A program made the position numbers and the translations under genes. The notes beneath the pieces are model-generated. The model made no database searches. It was not told the origin of the DNA and saw only the letters and a list, made by a program, of their open reading frames with translations. Of a stretch of DNA of 64,000 bases, positions 1 to 12,460 are shown piece after piece (within the stretch, counting starts at the first letter, position 1; the number at the start of each line of letters is the position of its first letter). The stretch is from Anoplolepis gracilipes (Eukaryota > Arthropoda > Insecta > Hymenoptera > Formicidae): the NCBI RefSeq assembly GCF_047496725.1, contig NC_132983.1, positions 5,557,501 to 5,621,500 on the forward strand, given 5' to 3'.

Positions 1-231
1 TATTTTACTTAGCGGAAAATAGGAAAGAAAGTAAAATAGTTTTTTAATTAATAGAGAATTTTTTTTACGAAAATTATTTCCGTTCTCTCTACAATTTCCT
101 CCTCTACTTGATGTAAAATTGTATTATCGCTTATATTTATGACTACTAATTAAGATTGTCACGCGGTGTTTTCCGAGGAAAATCTAAATGAATAGCTCTC
201 GAGAAACGATTACTAAGTTTTGTGCCGACAG

Positions 232-357
232 CGCAACACAGTGCTATTTTATTTTCTGGCAAACGACCCGACTTCCGGTGGTCCCGACGCGGAGCCCAGA
301 TATTATTACGAGGTCAAGAACGTCCGGGGAAAACCAGTCGAGAGACTGTATTTGTGA
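232..357 (+). CDS. Possible terminal coding exon of an unidentified gene entering from the left
   Basis: An open frame begins after a CAG acceptor at 229-231 and runs 41 codons to a TGA at 355-357. A branch-point-like TACTAAG lies just upstream, and an in-frame TAA closes the same frame before the acceptor, as expected for an intron. Codon choice is G/C-rich against AT-rich flanks, and the peptide includes LANDPTSGGPDAEPRYYYEV and ends in VERLYL. I do not recognise the family. If CBF-beta continues leftward on the minus strand, this exon would have to be nested in or beyond one of its introns. It could also be chance coding-like sequence. Confidence 0.35.
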   Translation, partial: RNTVLFYFLANDPTSGGPDAEPRYYYEVKNVRGKPVERLYL

Positions 358-1346
358 TCTTGACGTAATGAACGACATAATTAATAAAACGACTTCAAAT
401 ACTGCGCGATTATATAACATGTATATAACATTTTCATTTCTCATATCTATAGAAAAAAAGATATACATAATATTTCAGTTAACGCTTAAAATTAATAATT
501 TAATTTTAAAAATCAATATAAAGTACAATTTAAATATCAATGTGATAAATGATACATCATACGAGATATTTAATTAAATGATTTATAAAATGTCTGTAAT
601 TTAACGTATTCTTCTATATTCTTTCGTTATCTGTGTCTACAAGTTAGATTAAAATTTCTAAAAAGATTAAATCTTTTTATTTTGCCACTACGTTATTGTA
701 TTTGTTAGTCGTTGGATTGAGAAATCTTGTTAACAGTCAAAGATATATGGACGGCTTCGTTTATAATGCAATTAATTCGGTGTGAGATTTCGCGTGAACG
801 AACGCCTCGCCGACGGAGAGGTAAATCGACGTTACATCTCGTTTCATTCTTACAGCTGCACCGCCGACAATGCACGGCGGGGCGCATTTTTATGCACTAA
901 TAATCGAGCCACGGGGTGCACCAACGCGGGATGTTCTCGGGAGAGGGGAGGGGGGGCCTTAAACGTTTCGATAATCGAATCGCTCGCGGCCTTTGAACTC
1001 AAAGGGCTCGAGAGCTTCTGGTTTTCACCTTCCGAAAAAAATTCGCATCGCTCTTCTTCGTGTATCATTTGAAACAAGTTAAGATGTAAAATCAATTCTC
1101 TGGCATTTCTCGAATGTTCAAGTTTAATTTCAAGGCGCGTTATCGTGACGCAGTTTTTTTTTTTTCTCTCGAGGCGGAAAGTTTCGCTTTCGCATACTTA
1201 ATCTGATGTATATTAATGTCAGCTTCCAGGTAAGGCGAGGCGGAAATTTTAAATCCTACGCGGAATGCATATCAAGGTAAGTATGAAACGCAAGCGACAG
1301 AGCGTAGCAGGAAAATAGCTCGGCTCTTTCGACACAAAAATATTCA
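358..1346. other. Non-coding stretch
   Basis: AT-rich to about 740, then moderately CpG-rich with a poly-T tract near 1152. I see no supported exon. It leads directly into the first tandem array. Confidence 0.5.
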
Positions 1347-2585
1347 TGGTGCATCTTATCCTCGTGAAAGCATCGCGAGTTATCGCTTGACGATTTCTAC
1401 AAATGATATATTTATCAACGCGCGACACAATTACACGATTTTATATATTTTTATTTATTTTTTAAGCAGCTAAAATCTAATTTGTAATAAAAAATTTTAG
1501 GAAAATATTCACAATTTAACATATGAAATATTAGGTTTTTAAATAGTTTCTTAAATAGTTTTCGTATTTATACATCAATGAGAAAGGCATCAAGATGCAT
1601 CTTATATCCTTGTGAAAGGATCGCGAGTTATTTCTTGACGATTTCTCTAAATGATATATTTATCAACGCGCGACACAAATACACGATTTTATATATTTTT
1701 ATTTATTTTTTAAGCAGCTAAAATCTAATTTGTAATAAAAAATTTTAGGAAAATATTCACAATTTAACATATGAAATATTAGGTTTTTAAATAGTTTCTT
1801 AAATAGTTTTCGTATTTATACATCAATGAGAAAGGCATCAAGATGCATCTTATATCCTTGTGAAAGGATCGCGAGTTATTTCTTGACGATTTCTCTAAAT
1901 GATATATTTATCAACGCGCGCCACAAATACACGATTTTATATATTTTTATTTATTTTTTAAGCAGCTAAAATCTAATTTGTAATAAAAAATTTTAGGAAA
2001 ATATTCACAATTTAACATATGAAATATTAGTGTTTTAAATAGTTTCTTAAATAGTTTTCGTATTTATACATCAATGAGAAAGGCATCAAGATGCATCTTA
2101 TATCCTTGTGAAAGGATCGCGAGTTATTTCTTGACGATTTCTCTAAATGATATATTTATCAACGCGCGACACAAATACACGATTTTATATATTTTTATTT
2201 ATTTTTTAAGCAGCTAAAATCTAATTTGTAATAAAAAATTTTAGGAAAATATTCACAATTTAACATATGAAATATTAGTTTTTTAAATAGTTTCTTAAAT
2301 AGTTTTCGTATTTATACATCAATGAGAAAGGCATCAAGATGCATCTTATATCCTTGTGAAAGGATCGCGAGTTATTTCTTGACGATTTCTCTAAATGATA
2401 TATTTATCAACGCGCGCCACAAATACACGATTTTATATATTTTTATTTATTTTTTAAGCAGCTAAAATCTAATTTGTAATAAAAAATTTTAGGAAAATAT
2501 TCACAATTTAAGATATGAAATATATTAGTTTTTTAAATAGTCTCTTAAATAGTCTAGCAAATAGTTTTCGTATTTATACATCAAT
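1347..2585. repeat. Tandem array, about 248-bp unit, five copies
   Basis: The landmark GATGCATCTTATATCC recurs at about 1594, 1842, 2090 and 2338, exactly 248 bp apart, with a more diverged first copy starting near 1347. Copies differ by only a few substitutions (GACAC/GCCAC, TAGGTTT/TAGTGTT/TAGTTTT). Each unit carries a GATTTCTCTAAATGATATAT stretch, a CGCGCG core and an AT-rich half. The last copy degenerates near 2530-2585. No open frame spans the units, and no terminal inverted repeats mark a transposon. Confidence 0.93.
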
Positions 2586-3372
2586 GATATACCTATTTTC
2601 TTAGGAATCGTGTACGTTGCTTAAGATTCGAACAATATGAATGTTCTTAGTCTCGTTGCGACCGACATTGCGAGACGAATCGCCGAGACATGTATATTCG
2701 GAGCAAGAAACAAGTCGCAAAAACTAGACGAAGAGAGGAGTGAGCGGACACATACGACATATCGTCATTAGTCATCGCCGTCGCCTTCCTCGTTCTCACG
2801 AGGAAAGAACAGTAGGAAACATTTGTTTTTCTCCGCTCCTTCTGCTTCTGCTTACGGGCGTGACGACCATTATCGTTGCATAATAGTCGGCGATATTTAA
2901 ACGCGCACGTCACCGCTAACCCTTTCTAATTTGCATTAGCGAGCCGGAAAAAAGCGGGAGAGGAAAAAAGTAGAAACGCGCGCGACGCACCGGTGGAGGA
3001 AAGGGGTGAAAATTCGACGACAAGGGCGGACGAAGGACTCCGACCAATGTCCCGAGATAAACGACCGGCTATTTCTCGCCGGCCCTTTTGTTTCACAGTG
3101 GGCGTCGCCGCCAGCGCCTTTTTGCGCCTGGTCCACTACATCCGAAGCCTGGTGAATGCTGGCCCCGGAACATTCGTCAATGATATCCCAGTAGAAAGGA
3201 CGAACGAGGGGTCAGCGTGACGGGTCGTGTCCTTTGTCTCTCACCCGAAGTCCAGATACTGTACGTTTAATTTTTACGAGTAGGATGTGTGCGGCCGAGT
3301 CGGCCCAGTTTCAACTATAAATTTTATGATTCTTCAGAGAGAGGAAGGGCTACGATCGTTATTAACCCTAGG
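2586..3372. other. CpG-rich spacer between two tandem arrays
   Basis: This segment separates the two arrays and is markedly richer in CpG and purine runs than its surroundings, especially 2640-3240. Several overlapping open frames exist on both strands, but none resembles a known protein. It may be an unmethylated regulatory island or an exon of an unrecognised transcript. Confidence 0.4.
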
Positions 3373-5227
3373 ATGCGTTAAGTTTTATACGACAGATCCT
3401 GCGGAAATTAGTTCCTTTTTTTTTCAAAATATTTTCTGTAACCTTTCAAATTTCTCTTTCCTTCTCTAAATATAATATTTTTATAGAACGATTTTAAACC
3501 ATCTTTCTACGAGTCTTGAAAATTTTCCGAATTTATTTCTTGCGAAACTACGCAAAAATAATCTAGAATTAAGAGCGATCAAGGTCGACATATTTCGGGA
3601 TTTTTTTTTCTTCATTTTCGCACATTGTCGATAGCTTCGTTTCATTACGCGAATCAATTTCTCGATCGGCGAAGGATTAAAAGAATGCGTTAAGTTATAC
3701 GACAGATCCTGCGGAAATTAGTTCCTTTTTTTTTCAAAATATTTTCTATAACCTTTCAAATTTCTCTTTTCTTCTCTAAATATAATATTTTTATAGAACG
3801 ATTTTAAACCATCTTTCTACGAGTCTTGAAAATTTTCCGAATTTATTTCTTGCGAAACTACGCAAAAATAATCTAGAATTAAGAGCGATCAAGGTCGACA
3901 TATTCGGGATTTTTTTTCTTCATTTCGCACATTGTCGATAGCTTCGTTTTATTACGCGAATCAATTTCTCGATCGGCGAAGGGTTAAAAGAATGCGTTAA
4001 GTTATACGACAGATCCTGCGGAAATTAGTTCCTTTTTTTTTCAAAATATTTTCTATAACCTTTCAAATTTCTCTTTCCTTCTCTAAATATAATATTTTTA
4101 TAGAACCATTTTAAACCATCTTTCTACGAGTCTTGAAAATTTTCCGAATTTATTTCTTGCGAAACTACGCAAAAATAATCTAGAATTAAGAGCGATCAAG
4201 GTCGACATATTTCGGGATTTTTTTTTCTTCATTTTCGCACATTGTCGATAGCTTCGTTTTATTACGCGAATCAATTTCTCGATCGGCGAAGGGTTAAAAG
4301 AATGCGTTAAGTTATACGACAGATCCTGCGGAAATTAGTTCCTTTTTTTTTCAAAATATTTTCTATAACCTTTCAAATTTCTCTTTCCTTCTCTAAATAT
4401 AATATTTTTATAGAACCATTTTAAACCATCTTTCTACGAGTCTTGAAAATTTTCCGAATTTATTTCTTGCGAAACTACGCAAAAATAATCTAGAATTAAG
4501 AGCGATCAAGGTCGACATATTTCGGGATTTTTTTTTCTTCATTTTCGCACATTGTCGATAGCTTCGTTTTATTACGCGAATCAATTTCTCGATCGGCGAA
4601 GGGTTAAAAGAATGCGTTAAGTTATACGACAGATCCTGCGGAAATTAGTTCCTTTTTTTTTCAAAATATTTTCTGTAACCTTTCAAATTTCTCTTTCCTT
4701 CTCTAAATATAATATTTTTATAGAACGATTTTAAACCATCTTTCTACGAGTCTTGAAAATTTTCCGAATTTATTTCTTGCAAAACTACGCAAAAATAATC
4801 TAGAATTAAGAGCGATCAAGGTCGACATATTTCGGGATTTTTTTTTCTTCATTTTCGCACATTGTCGATAGCTTCGTTTTATTACGCGAATCAATTTCTC
4901 GATCGGCGAAGGGTTAAAAGAATGCGTTAAGTTATACGACAGATCCTGCGGAAATTAGTTCTTTTTTTTTCAAAATATTTTCTGTAACCTTTCAAATTTC
5001 TCTTTCCTTCTCTAAATATAATATTTTTATAGAACCATTTTAAACCATCTTTCTACGAGTCTTGAAAATTTTCCGAATTTATTTCTTGCGAAACTACGCA
5101 AAAATAATCTAGAATTAAGAGCGATCAAGGTCGACATATTCGGGATTTTTTTTCTTCATTTCGCACATTGTCGATAGCTTCGTTTTATTACGCGAATCAA
5201 TTGCTCGATCGGCGAAGGATTAAAAGG
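3373..5227. repeat. Tandem array, about 310-bp unit, six copies
   Basis: The landmark ATGCGTTAAGT begins at 3373, 3685, 3992, 4302, 4612 and 4922, giving units of 312, 307, 310, 310 and 310 bp and a last partial unit ending near 5227. Units share AGATCCTGCGGAAATTAG, a poly-T run, CTAGAATTAAGAGCGATCAA and TCTCGATCGGCGAAG. Differences are single substitutions and poly-T length changes. There is no relation to the 248-bp array. The high identity implies recent amplification or homogenisation. Confidence 0.94.
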
Positions 5228-6866
5228 CTCCGTCATTATCGTGCACCGCACGCGCGTTCTATCTCGATCGCGGATCTCTCCCTTAATTATTGCGTCGCGC
5301 TACGGGGCACGTTGACACGCACAATGAACAAGGACACGTGTGGCCGCGCGCCGCTCTTTATTCCTACGTTCATTGTCGATTAAAACAAAAAGCAGGCCGC
5401 GGGTCGTCTCGTAAACAACGCGAACCTAATGAATCGTTTGCGACTCATCTCGTCTCTTTTTTTTTTTTTTTTAATTTTGCAAAAGAAGACGTGAAAGAGG
5501 CGCTTGAAGAAGATCTAGAAAAGGCTATATCAAAAATAAATGCTAAGATATCAATCGTGATATCACGGTTTTTTAAATACAACCGATATAATGTAATGTT
5601 TACATTGATTCCAGCTTTAATTAACATTTTCATACAAATATAAGATATATATTAAAATGTTAGATTCGTGTTGTCCCACACGGACAGACATTTTTCAAAA
5701 TAATACATATATACATGTGAAAATTCAATCTTTGAGGGAAAAAATTTCAGAAAATTTTCACTTAATAAAATTATTAAAAAAAAAAAAAGTGTGCACAACA
5801 AGGTAGGGTTTCAAAAGTCCAGAAAGGACGAGACCAGACTGCGCAGGATTGGCAGGATACTAGGACTTTACGCTCGGCCTTTACGAGAGAAGAGATTTAT
5901 GAGCCATTATACGTATACCGGGTGACTGGCGAAGCGGTCTCGAGGCATCTGGTGGCCGATCGCGTTTGACAGATTTCGAGAGCACTAATTGCCACTGTTA
6001 TCCACTAATAGTAACATGGCTTTTACTTTCCTAACGTTCGATCTCGGATATTCAAACCGGAGACGTAAAATTCATCTTTTGCTTTTTCGAACGGAGAAAG
6101 AATCGTAGTAGTTTTATAAACAAAATTTTCTTATATAAATTATATATAATTCTATCTTTAAAATAAGCTTCACATGTGTTACGATAAAATTTGTATAAGA
6201 AATTAACTTGAATAAAGGAACTATGCATTTTTATTCTGTTTCTTCATCAAAAATAAAATTTAAAAACGAGCAGAGCAATTAAATAAATATACATGACGCC
6301 GGAGAAGGTTCGCGAAAAGATGAGCGCGCGCATTTTGCAAAATGGCGTCAGAACGACGCCACTATTGATCGCAATGGCAACACTGAGAGGCGTCGGCCAC
6401 GGCGTCGGCGTATAAGGTTGCTATCGATGATTTAAACACGACCCTTACAGCTTAAAAAAAAAATAAATAAATAAATAGTAATATACGCTCTTGAAAAATT
6501 GTCTATATTTCTTTAAAACAGTCTCCGACTTAAACTGACTTGTCTTAAATTCAACTTAACTTAAATTGGATCAGTTTGGCCGCTCGAAAAGGAGAACGGA
6601 CCCCTGCGGAGAAGTGGGGCCTGAGATTCCCGAGAACCGGATGCGGGGGTGACACGTTGGCGCCATTGTCCGAGAAGTGCCAGTCGGTCGGCGGATACTA
6701 AATTACGGACGTGCGCGCGTAAGCTAAACGTTGTTAGGGACCGGATTCGTGCCTAACGGGCCCTAATTTACCCGATCCTACGACCCAATTATGACCGCAC
6801 AATCGCTTTCGCCGAAAACCGAAAGGCACCGCCGCCCCGAGATTCCAATTCACGCGGGCAGTTTCA

Positions 6867-6913
<47 letters not shown>

Positions 6914-7318
6914 CCAAAGATGAAAATCTCTTCTCTTGCAAATCTTCTCTACGCAACATGTCTCACGTAATTTTACAATATTTTTGTAAACGTGTACAAA
7001 AAATATCTGAACTTTCATCTGGAAGAGAATAATGTGATTCCAAGATTTTTTTTTGTCAATTCTGTGTCAAACAGAAAGATCCTTTTTAATTTCTAGAATA
7101 TTAATTTTATTTCTTCCAGTAAATTCATTATAAATCTTGTATAAATTAACAAATTTATTTTGATATAGACTTTTGTAATATTGCAGTTTGTGAATTATTT
7201 TCTAATCGCAAACGCAAATGGGATGAAAATCATTTGCGGTTTACTGTGATGACATCAAGGTGGTCGAGATGAGAATTGAGATGATCTTACAAAAGAATTC
7301 TTACAAAAGTCGACGTAC
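5228..7318. other. Probable CBF-beta intron or downstream flank
   Basis: No supported exon. It holds poly-T at 5457-5471, poly-A at 5776-5787, a moderately CpG-rich patch at 6300-6420, another at 6570-6850, and a CT microsatellite at about 6870-6912. I looked on the minus strand for the next CBF-beta exon (the NGVCVRW-type region) and did not find it. Confidence 0.45.
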
Positions 7319-9233
7319 CTTGCCGTGCTCCTTGTCAAAATCACAATCGCAGGGATCGACGGCATAGTTTCCGGATGCGTTTCCAAAAACAAGTTGAAGA
7401 TTCGTGCCCGTCGCCGCAAAGGCGATCTCCGTGTGGCCTTCTCGACAGCCATTTTGAAAACGTACTTGCCGTTCTTCTTGCGGTCGATCTCTGTAGCCCG
7501 TATATCTCACCTGCAAAAAAGAGAAAGGAACAAAACATTAGTAATATACCGATAAAGATTTATCAATGGTAATGATGAAGCGCTTATCAAGATATATCAA
7601 AGAAAATTAATTTGTCAATTTTTAAATTCTTCACACGCTCTTTTCAATCTTTATATCCTTTACACTTAATTTATACATAATTTTACATTTTATATTTAAT
7701 TAATATTTTCTCTTCAAACATAAGCATTTTGTAAAAATAAAATATGAAAAAACTATTATCATAAATATAAATGTCATAATATTAGAGAGATACAGAATCA
7801 AAGCGAGCATAAAATTTGCTAATAACTCAATCAAAAAACAATTTGTAGATATAATTGTTTGCTGTGGCGAAAATTTCCCAATGTTTCATCTCGATATCTC
7901 AATAATCCAATTATCTTATTATCTAGAAATAATATATCGATTCTATCGAATATCATTTTGAAAGTTTCCCCAAGATTCCAGACCGCCTGATTCACAGAGG
8001 TAAAATTATCAAAAGAAGGAAACATCTAGAATATTAATTCGCCGCTCGGCAATGATCGCTCAACGTGATTCAAAGGCTAGAGAAATTCGAAGAAAAGACA
8101 ACATTCCTATGGCATGATATCGCGTATTCCAGGTCGACTAACGCTAAATAATCCTTTACTGACATTTCGAGATTTCTTCAAAAAATATTTCTCATAATAT
8201 CTATTGAAAACCGTCAGCAAAAACTAGTACAAAAATTTAATGTCGATTTTAACGAATAATAATTACTACTCCCAGACTAAATACAAACAATATATAAATG
8301 TAACAGAAATATAAATACAAGTGCAATAAATATTTAAGATTTTCAAAAGCACTGACTATATTCTGTAATTATTATTTTTCTTATTAATCTCTAAAATAAT
8401 ATACCACATAGATCTAAAGAGTCCTATATATCCATAAAGTTGTTGATTAAGACTATGTTCTAAAAAATATATTATAAAATTACATGAACAATATGTGTAA
8501 AATTGAATAATAAATAAAAGAAATGTGTAACATTTGTATTATTTATTGTGTATAATTTTTCACTTAGTCTTCATGTAATTTCATATCTTTTTTTTTATAA
8601 CGTAGCTCATCACAGTCTGAATATTTACAAATAAAATCTAGTAGTGTCATGTAATACATCTTTATATACAATTACCATTTTGGTAAAACGCGCACAAGAT
8701 CAATGATTAAACGTTAAATTTCCCATAATATTTCTTGTTTGTCAAAATAATACGTCTCCTTTTAAAAATATCAACCATTCACGCGTATTTAATAATGTAT
8801 TTTGTGCATCCTTTTAACGCACCGCACATTTATCCTTCTTCCTTTCCTTGTAAAAATATTTCCATAATTCTGACGTTCGTAAAAATACGAATAAAAATAA
8901 TTGTATATAAATTGCTGGGAAATTCTTGAAAATAAATTTTCATCAAATTTTAATATTTCTTCCGTATTCTAATTCACTATATGTTATATGCTTTATCTCG
9001 TGCTTTTTTATTCTGACAAGTGTTTCTCACGTGTCCTTCCTAGTGTCCTAACTCACCTCGCTCTCGCGACTCAATCTCCTAAAAAGCTCATCGCTCTCGA
9101 ATTTGGATTTCTGGTCAGGTACGACACGCGGCATCTTGAAAACGAGCCGAGGTGGCCGCGGCTGTTCGTACAGTCCCATTCCGTCGAAGGGTAGCACGCC
9201 GACGCCGGCGTGCTCGCTCATCGCGTGCATCAT
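7319..9233 (-). CDS. CBFB: Core-binding factor beta subunit (Big brother/Brother), 5' exons only
   Basis: CBF-beta binds Runt-domain transcription factors and raises their DNA affinity in the nucleus. Two coding exons are seen on the minus strand: 9233-9057 (59 codons, ending SRESE) and 7510-7319 (64 codons, starting VRYTGYRDRPQEERQ), joined by GTGAGT/TTTGCAG in phase 0, with a GTACGT donor after the second. The peptide carries MPRVVPDQKSKFESDELFRR and GHTEIAFAATGTNLQL, the family signature. The N-terminus extends 34 residues before MPRVVPDQ, as in insect members; the start at 9233 is the furthest upstream Met. The second exon ends at DCDFDKEHGK, so roughly the last third of the family length is missing and must lie left of the window or in an unrecognised exon. 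Identity is near certain; completeness is not. Confidence 0.93.
7511..9056 (-). other. CBF-beta intron 1
   Basis: AT-rich intron bounded by GTGAGT on the 9056 side and TTTTTTGCAG on the 7511 side, on the minus strand. No internal exon or mobile element is evident. Confidence 0.8.
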
Positions 9234-12067
9234 CCTTGTCGTCGCGAGTTAATCGTGTCTCCTGGATGATATCCTTTTCTCTTTCGTCTCGCAGAGGTGT
9301 CTTCTGGACTGTCACTACTATATATATATATATATACTACTCGCGCTTGTTCCCGCGAGAAGAAGATGGATCAGATTAAAACTTCTTTTCGTACCGATCA
9401 CGATATCACGATTCCGATCCCAGATATCCCGCGAGGAGAGACACTCCGACACTCGCGGCGACGATCCACACCTTGTGATGTCTCGATGGAGACTGGAGCG
9501 CCGGGAAACAGGGGCCCCCTCGTGCTGGGTCTCGCTCGCGCCCGGGAAGCCGACACGCCCCGAGACCGCCTCTCCATTCTCTCTTTCTCCCACCGTTGGA
9601 ATCATGGGTATCTCTCCAGCGACCGTTCATCTATCCAGCTAGCCAGCCAGCCTGACTCTCGATTCAGCCCTCCGGAGCTGGGCCATCGTACACCCGGAAC
9701 GGCGAGCTCGTGCACCCCGAGCGTGTCGACGGTGAGAGGGTAAAAGCTTGCCCGGCAATCTGGTCTCATGATTTTATAAATGGTGACGGCAGAGCGTTGT
9801 GTGTCGTGTCCGGATTCGGCCTCGTGAGACACGTTTATTTTCAAAGTGCCTCGAAGCGTGCCTTATTTTCCTTTGAACATAGAATAGAATCGAATGATAC
9901 ACAAGACTCTAAACAAAAAATATAAATATAATACTACGCCATTTTCGAAATGTGATGGCTTTATGTTTATGGTAGTCGGAGAGAAGTCTCGCTATTTACA
10001 AGTTTTTCTTATAGTTTTTATCATAACATAATCCCAAACCTAGAATTTTAAACACAATCTCGAATAAATGTTTTACCTAACAAACTAAATTCATATAAAC
10101 TGAAAGAAAAAACACCCATAAAATGTTTCCTTTTCTGCACTGTGTCGGTGATGCGAAGGGATGCACGCCTGCATAAAAGTACGGGGATTGGCTCGCTGAC
10201 CCCTTGTAGAGAGATACGTGCGGAGGGAAGGACGGGGGATACCCAATTCGGCAACCGAATGCCTACTTAGGTAGTGTAACGCCGCGTGTGTATCCCCTCG
10301 AGGGAAGAGATCTTCATCGTCTCTTTTTCGAGTGGCGGCGGGGCTCATCTATTTGAGAGGATCATTGTCGAGCATCCGCGCGCGATTAAGATCGACCCTC
10401 CGGCGCGGCGCGCAATCCATGGCGTTTGGATAAATACCATGGAGATGTCTATGTATCCTTTTTTTTTTCTCCTTTTTATTCTGCCGACACATTGACGATA
10501 TTATAACTCCGGTCCTCCAATTTCACCGTTAACCCTGCTGTTCCATTCATTTCCCGCGCATATTCAACACATACGAGCATAAACGCAGACAGCTATAGAT
10601 CTGAATTCTTTTTTAAATAACTAATAAATTTTAGTTTTTAAAAATCTCATCAAATTCGTTTCTTCGTATTGTCAAGATGGAAAATATAATAAAATAACAA
10701 ACAGCAGGCCTAAATTATTCATCTTGTTCACTATTAAATTTGTTTTTTTATCTATTTTATATATATATTAGAGTTTTCCCATTTTTTTCGTGAAAATTCT
10801 AGCAATAAAGAAATATATCACGTGAATTGGGAAAGCTGAGTAATTTGTAAACACAAAGAATAAACCATTGTGTTTTTTATTGCACTAGTTTCTTGAAAAA
10901 AATTCTCTTTGACTAGAAGACGTGTTTTCAATTTTTTGACAGAAAATAAAAAAAAGGTAAAATATTTCTTACTAAAGATATTTATGTTCAAGATGTGTTC
11001 AAGATTCTAAAAATATTGTCAACTTTCGCAGAAACACAAGCTTCCTCAGTGGTTAGTCTTTGTAAGTTTTTTTCTTCTTTTATGATGTAAAATTTTACAC
11101 GTCGCAATTCAAAAAAAAAGGTAAACCTTAGTTCTATAGATCTTGTGTTTTATTGCTTTGTTTGCCGCAATACTGACCACCATTCTCTCTTCCACTTTCC
11201 TTTTTTTACATTTTTAACAAAATTTTACTTTTCCTTTCGATCGATTTTTACAGAATGCATTTTTAATGTTTAAAAAATATTCATGTGTTTCCTAAAAATA
11301 TTTTCCACTTTTTAGCGTTTAGATAACGAGTATCTTTGGAAATCATACGCGTCATATTCGCATGAATATTAAAGCGTGGTGAAAGGAATTTCACGCGCGT
11401 GTCCCGAACGAGAAGAGCAAATCTCCGCCTCCCGTCGTGCATCATTGGTCCAGCGGTTTCGCCAATCGCAACCTCCCAACACCAAGGGAGAAAATACACG
11501 CGTGATGCACACGGGCGCGTATGACACGCAGTTGACTGCGTAAAATGCTGCCCGAGCAAGAAGGATAAAGAAAAACATGGCTCGACTGCTTATAGATTCC
11601 TTTTCCCAAATCATCTCGAGAAATTAGCTTGTTTACTCTCATCGTTTCTACATAAATATACATATGTCTATATGTATGTGCATAAGTAATGTCAAAATCT
11701 TTTACCTTAATTTACAGCCTCACTCACAGAAATCTACTCTGAAATTTTCTCACATCAAAAATCTGCGAAATTTATAGCGATCAATTAAGAAACTTTAATT
11801 ATATATGTGTTGAAATGTTTAATCAGTTACAAAAATATAAATAAAAAATTTTATATGTATATATATTAATATTTATATATATCATCAAAATTATCCTTAC
11901 ATAAAAAATAATTTTATAATTCTATAAATCTAAAAAGTTCTAATTATCTGGAAATTATTGTTTGGATTAATATATACTCGACTCTCTCTCTCTCTCTCTC
12001 TCAATAAAGTCCACGTGTTTCTCGACGTACGACGGAGATCGATATCGCGAAGCGTCACGACGTTTCC
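9234..12067. other. Divergent intergenic region between CBF-beta and the CFAP97-domain gene
   Basis: CpG-rich islands occur at about 9380-9740, 10130-10430 and 11390-11540, with AT-rich DNA between them. The first two probably include the CBF-beta promoter and 5' UTR. The third carries two CCAAT-type boxes close together (ATTGG near 11445 and CCAAT near 11462). A TA microsatellite lies at 9320-9336 and CT repeats at about 11982-12002. The open frames in the islands look like chance frames. Confidence 0.5.
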
Positions 12068-12081
12068 GTTGCCAGAGAAAC
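12068..12081 (+). promoter_or_regulatory. X-box (RFX-type site) in front of the CFAP97-domain gene
   Basis: The 14-mer GTTGCCAGAGAAAC is an imperfect palindrome with half-sites GTTGCC and RGAAAC and a 2-bp spacer, matching the RFX X-box consensus found upstream of ciliary genes. It sits 54 bp before the start codon at 12135, a usual distance for such sites. Function is inferred. Confidence 0.6.
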
Positions 12082-12134
12082 TTGGAAACTCACGCTATAC
12101 ACTGTAAACATCCTCGCGCGATCAAATATGCAGG

Positions 12135-12410
12135 ATGTCGACCCGAGGAAAAACACTATGCGAGGACGAGCCTTCCTGGCGACGTAGAGCGTATGAACGT
12201 CATCGTTCTAGAGTAAGTATTCATGTGAATTATAAATCTTTCTCTTTTAATCAAATCTCTTCAATATTTTTATCAATCAATGTTTCTTTCATTGCATTCT
12301 CGGAAGCTTCGAGAATCCGATAAAAGCTTAGATGTCATCACAGAGACAATTATTAATAAATACAGTTGTAGAATAATATTTGGCGATAGTTAAATGTATT
12401 ATATAGACAC

Positions 12411-12460
<50 letters not shown>

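Noticed and set aside
188..577. 129-codon plus-strand frame at the left edge
   Set aside because: Its second half is low-complexity Ile/Asn from AT-rich DNA; a different frame (232-357) has the better exon-like features.
1347..5227. Possible CRISPR arrays
   Set aside because: Units of 248 and 310 bp are contiguous with no unique spacers; these are tandem repeats in animal DNA.
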